Origin: Sipunculus nudus
Taxonomy: Eukaryota; Annelida; Sipuncula; Golfingiida; Sipunculidae
NCBI GenBank assembly: GCA_026874595.1
Contig: CM049307.1
Location: forward strand, 77,850,643-77,914,642
Reading direction: 5' to 3'
DNA: 64,000 bases
Both the position numbers and the translations under genes were made by a program. A model generated the notes under the pieces. That model worked only from the letters and a program-made list of their open reading frames with translations. It had not been told where the DNA came from and searched no databases. The stretch's first letter is position 1. Each line of letters begins with the position of its first letter. Positions 60,747 through 64,000 of this stretch are shown piece by piece.

Positions 60747-62565
60747 ATCTGTCCTTATCTAGTTTTATCACTAATAAACTTATCAATTTAACAATAAATA
60801 GTTATCAACCGATTCTCGTCTCCGGTCCTTCAGATAAATGCCAAATAAACAATGCACTACCTTCTCCCAAAAGCCAAGATCACTAGGGTAGGTGTATATC
60901 CCAGGTGTATATGTTATATCAATGCCGTAGCATTAACCTTATTCTTGCCGAAGCAATGCCGTACCAATAGAAATGTGGGATGTGCTGCCTTATAACCCAG
61001 CCCTGGTTATTCCTTTAAAACCATTTCCTCTGCGACTAACACAAGAAATTTAAATCATATGGACAATCGAATTACCTTCTCTGTTGTGCAAAGCTAACAA
61101 TACTGTCTATCCTGGCACGCTCGCCAATGTCAAGGTCAGTTTCCAATCTGACCCTGCCCAGACTCGTTCGGCATAGACAGAAGCATTTGCACAAAGAGAT
61201 GAAACAGCTCATTTAAACTTCAACAAATTTTATTTACAATATATACAGAAAATAGACATTTGGATGGCTTATAGAGCGTCCATAAATCTCCTATAGCTCG
61301 TTCCCCAGCTCCAGTCTGAACCCTCACAACACATACCAGGGTAGAATGGACCAGTTCAGTTCTATAATTAAATAAAAAAATATTCATAGGTCCTATTTAT
61401 AGGTCTATAGGATATTTGCTATTTATTTGGTCTTAACTGGGTTAGCATTAATTCCCTTTATTCATAGGACGTTTACCCGTAGGAATAAATGGGCCATTTA
61501 ATGATAGTTTTGGGCCAAAAGTACTATTGATGACAGCATAGCGTGTCATACGACTTACAATATATATGAAGAATAATTATATCTCTAGATGATATCTCTC
61601 TCTAAATGATACTAAAAGAAGACAGCAAATTGGTAGGCCTACAGTATATTCTTGACATGGTATAAGAATTATACAGGCTACGGCAAATTTCATCAGTAGG
61701 AATAGAACTTAGGCTCACCGTGTACGAAAACACTATGGGTTGGTGTTTATGACTCCTCAGACAGGCAAGTAACACGGGGTTGTCCTTCGACCTCTGGACT
61801 TGTGGCAGTAGTGTCGGTACACCAACAAGTCACATTGGAGTCTATCGCATCACGTCTCCATGGCTCTACTTCAGACGACTCGTCTCCTACACCATGTCTC
61901 CGGGCCCGACAAATCACAACACAGACATCAGTACGTATGCGGCTGATATCAGCAACAAAAATGTTCAGTCAGCATAAAAAAACGAGTTGGCCTTCAATAA
62001 CACGACTCCACGGCTCGGGGGCCCCAATAACAAAAATTGTCCTATTATGAAGCTTGCAGCTTCCTGCTTGGAGTCTTTCTGCCAACTGAACTATTTGTTC
62101 AGAGCCTTTTTTGTTCAGAATTCGCTACCGGGCGCTTATTGGCCAAAATTTACTGTAGCCTCTGTAAAATATCGGCATCGTTACCTAGAGACCATATGAC
62201 GCTTCACAACCCCAACATTGCATGGCTCACTGGTTCCCTGAAATGTGTGCGCGTTGGATTCAGACTGGACCGCTATTAACACCCCCGCAAGAACAATACA
62301 CGGAAATCCCTGTTCACAGAGTGCAAATCGTTTTAAAGATCCCTAGGTTATGAGCACAGAAGAACATGCCACAGAATTTGACATAGTGAAATTAATAATA
62401 ATAAAGGATATCATGATAATTCTGTGACACCGTGCCTGCGGGTCCTGTGTGTGTAATCAGCCCATTGGCGGTTCATAAGACCGAGAAACACCCAAAGGCG
62501 CACTCCTTTGTGATTGATACACGGGGTCTGGTCTCCTCAACGTTTCCTTTTAAGCCTGCCGAGCG
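60747..62565. other. 5' flank of element B, LTR not resolved
   Basis: No host gene is seen. The 5' LTR and leader of element B should be here; an AATAAA on the minus strand near 61213 may be its polyadenylation signal. A second candidate LTR-like segment runs from 62285 (minus strand, after GCGGGGG) to about 62020, but no partner copy exists in the window to confirm it. Confidence 0.35.
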
Positions 62566-62579
62566 TTCAGCCTGGATGG

Positions 62580-62690
62580 GGACCAACCATAAAACTCTTA
62601 CCTCTGCTGAGGCTGAGATTTGAACTCACAACCTTTGTGCTATGCTCTACACTAAGGCTAAAGAGTACTGAGATTTTCTCCAGACCACTT
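62580..62690 (-). repeat. tRNA-like SINE fragment
   Basis: The minus strand carries TTAGTGTAGAGCATAG (A-box-like), followed after about 10 bases by GGTTGTGAGTTCAAATCTC (B-box-like). The spacing is tRNA-like, but the stem structure is poor, so it is more likely a SINE head than a tRNA gene. Confidence 0.45.
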
Positions 62691-62712
62691 GAGCTAGTAA
62701 AATAAGTAAACG

Positions 62713-63235
62713 TTAATATAGCCCGGTGCTGATTTTGATAAGATTTAGAAAATAATAATTCAGCATCCAAGATGGCTTAGGAATAGGAACTGGAAGTTGT
62801 GACATGGAAGACTCATCCTTTTGCCAGCCGAGTAGTGTGGGGTTGAGTTGCGGAGGGTCAGGATCTGTGGCCTGTCTCCAGATACATACTTGAAGGTGAA
62901 CGCGCTTAACATTTTCTGCAAATGTTTCTGAAGCTGGTGGAAGTGATTTCAGTGCGGGCAACCTAGTGATCTTCCTTTTACCTGTTTTGGTAAGCCAGAC
63001 TTGATATTCTGGTGTTTCTTGACTGTGTCACCAATATTGCACATTGTTCGTTTGGCACTAGTACTTTCCACCAGAACTGCGCAGTCAAGATTGTTCTCAT
63101 GATAGTGGTGTAACAGAAAAAGAAACACATAGGTATCAGATAACCTTAATGATACTGTTTCCATTCTTGGTGAGGTTCATCACCTGTTGCACCACTATCA
63201 CGTCAGCCTCCTCATGCATTGTCTTCAAGTCATTC
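62713..63235 (-). pseudogene. XPG/FEN-like nuclease of mobile type, internally deleted
   Basis: Minus-strand frames read, in order, an EEADV acidic block near 63215, a TYVFLFLLHHYHENN block (usually DTDVFVLLL) near 63130, and TSAKRTMCNIGDTVKKHQNI. They then jump to the far C-terminal region SLPPASETFAENVKRVHLQV and DPDPPQLNPTLLGWQKDESS. The usual GCDTV...GIGKGTA segment between them is missing, so about 60 or more residues are deleted. The acidic blocks and the GIG motif known from relatives resemble the I-region and helix-hairpin-helix of XPG/FEN nucleases. Such genes are abundant in invertebrate genomes and behave as mobile-element genes (possibly Academ type; recalled, not shown here). Confidence 0.55.
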
Positions 63236-63389
63236 CGTGATGACAAAACACCCTCCCTGATTTGTAATTGGATGGGGTCATTTCCCGTCAGTACAAATAT
63301 GTGTATGAATGCTTTTTGTGATGTTGGCTGAGTCTTGATCGTGGATTACAACCCCTGACAGAGTATGTTGATAAGCTGTACCTTGTTTT

Positions 63390-64000
63390 TGATGGTAGTT
63401 TAGACTACAGTCTACACGTAGAGTAGCCAATGAACTTGCTCCTGTACCAGAGGTTGCTGTGATTGATGGTTGTGCGATGCTCTGGGTGATTCAATGGCCG
63501 TCACATGGAACTTTACAGGACTATGTAGATGGGTTCGCTGAAGCAATTGTTTTAAGCTCGCTGACAAGGATGTGTACCTTGTGTTTGTTAGATATGCTGA
63601 CTTCAGTATTAAAGGTCGAACAAGATGTTCCAGGACAGGAGTGGGAACCAAGCAATATAAACTGCGGCTATAGATGCACCTCTTCCTAAACAGAGTCTTG
63701 ACTGTCACCAAAAACGAGGTACAGCTAATCAACATACTCTGTCAGGGGACAATGACTTAAAGACAATGCATAAGGAGGCTGACGTTATCATGGTGCAACA
63801 GGTGGTGAACCTCGCATCACTAGGATGCCCGCACTGAAATCATTTCCATCAACTTCAGAAACATTTGCAGAAAATGTTTAGCGCGTTCACCTTCAAGTGT
63901 GTATCTGGAGACAGGCCACAGATCCTGACCCTCCGCACCTCAACCCTACTCTAATCGGCTGGCAAAAGGATGAGTCTTCAATGTCACTACTTCCAGTTCC
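63390..64000 (+). pseudogene. XPG/FEN-like nuclease of mobile type, second inverted copy
   Basis: Plus-strand frames carry the N-terminal part (VIDGCAMLWVIQWPSHGTL, then DYVDGFAEAIVL), a DVYLVFVRYADFSIK block, LTVTKNEVQLIN, and the EEADV-like block near 63777. They then jump to the same C-terminal region as the minus-strand copy (from about 63838), running off the window end. 63760-64000 is thus an inverted repeat of 62800-62990 plus 63172-63222. Frameshifts are frequent. The internal jump falls at nearly the same C-terminal point as in the other copy. Confidence 0.55.

Noticed and set aside
62003-62285. Candidate 5' LTR of element B ending before GGGGCCCCCGAGCC
   Set aside because: It has a polypurine-like lead and a TGTTAATAG start, but no matching second LTR in the window and the presumed primer site does not fit a tRNA I can name.

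Overview
This window looks like nuclear DNA from a metazoan, most probably a marine mollusc. It is AT-rich. Its genes are split by GT-AG introns and sit among LTR retrotransposon, LINE, SINE, MITE and microsatellite sequence. The taxon is an inference from repeat style and gene family; no rRNA or mitochondrial marker is present.

The host genes all belong to one family: SLC16-like (monocarboxylate transporter-like, MCT) MFS permeases, in a locally duplicated cluster on both strands. One copy, M2 (26095-33791, +), is fully assembled here: five exons with consensus splice sites and a 455-codon open frame. The other copies are broken or partial. They are M1 exon 1 (2369-2711, -), M6 exon 1 (13527-13722, +), M5 (13768-22060, +, split by a retrotransposon), M3 (36294-40132, -, nonsense codon and damaged splice sites), M4 (42008-45171, +, 49-bp exon deficit and late nonsense codon), M1' (exon 1 at 49390-49717 and an exon 2 scrap at 47037-47100, -) and M7 (51538-53601, -, frameshifts and nonsense codon). 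All exon boundaries examined are phase 1 and exon lengths are shared (144 bp for exon 2, 126 bp for exon 4), so intact and dead copies can be aligned exon by exon. Two subfamilies are visible: an alpha type (M1, M1', M2, M6, M7) and a beta type (M3, M4, M5).

The cluster is heavily colonised by Ty3/Gypsy retrotransposons. Element A (13908-20539, -) is almost complete: two 0.7-kb LTRs, a 4-bp target duplication, a tRNA-Arg-like primer site, a polypurine tract, gag-protease, and then integrase placed BEFORE reverse transcriptase and RNase H. Element B (56561-60746, -) is a different, more decayed family with the same integrase-before-RT order. That order defines the Gmr1-like branch of Ty3/Gypsy. 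A third family (LTR-C/D) is present as a solo LTR, truncated LTRs, and LTR plus gag pieces with a tRNA-Pro primer site.

A direct segmental duplication links 1-4345 with 47391-51375. Other mobile debris includes a LINE reverse transcriptase (5500-6260), a TA-flanked MITE (9257-9646), a DDE transposase scrap (11558-11682), an RT scrap (22600-22880), tRNA-like SINE pieces, and two inverted copies of an XPG/FEN-nuclease-like mobile gene at the right end (62713-64000). Stretches such as 6931-9256, 11800-13500, 22881-26094, 33792-36290 and 53640-56320 hold no gene I can support.
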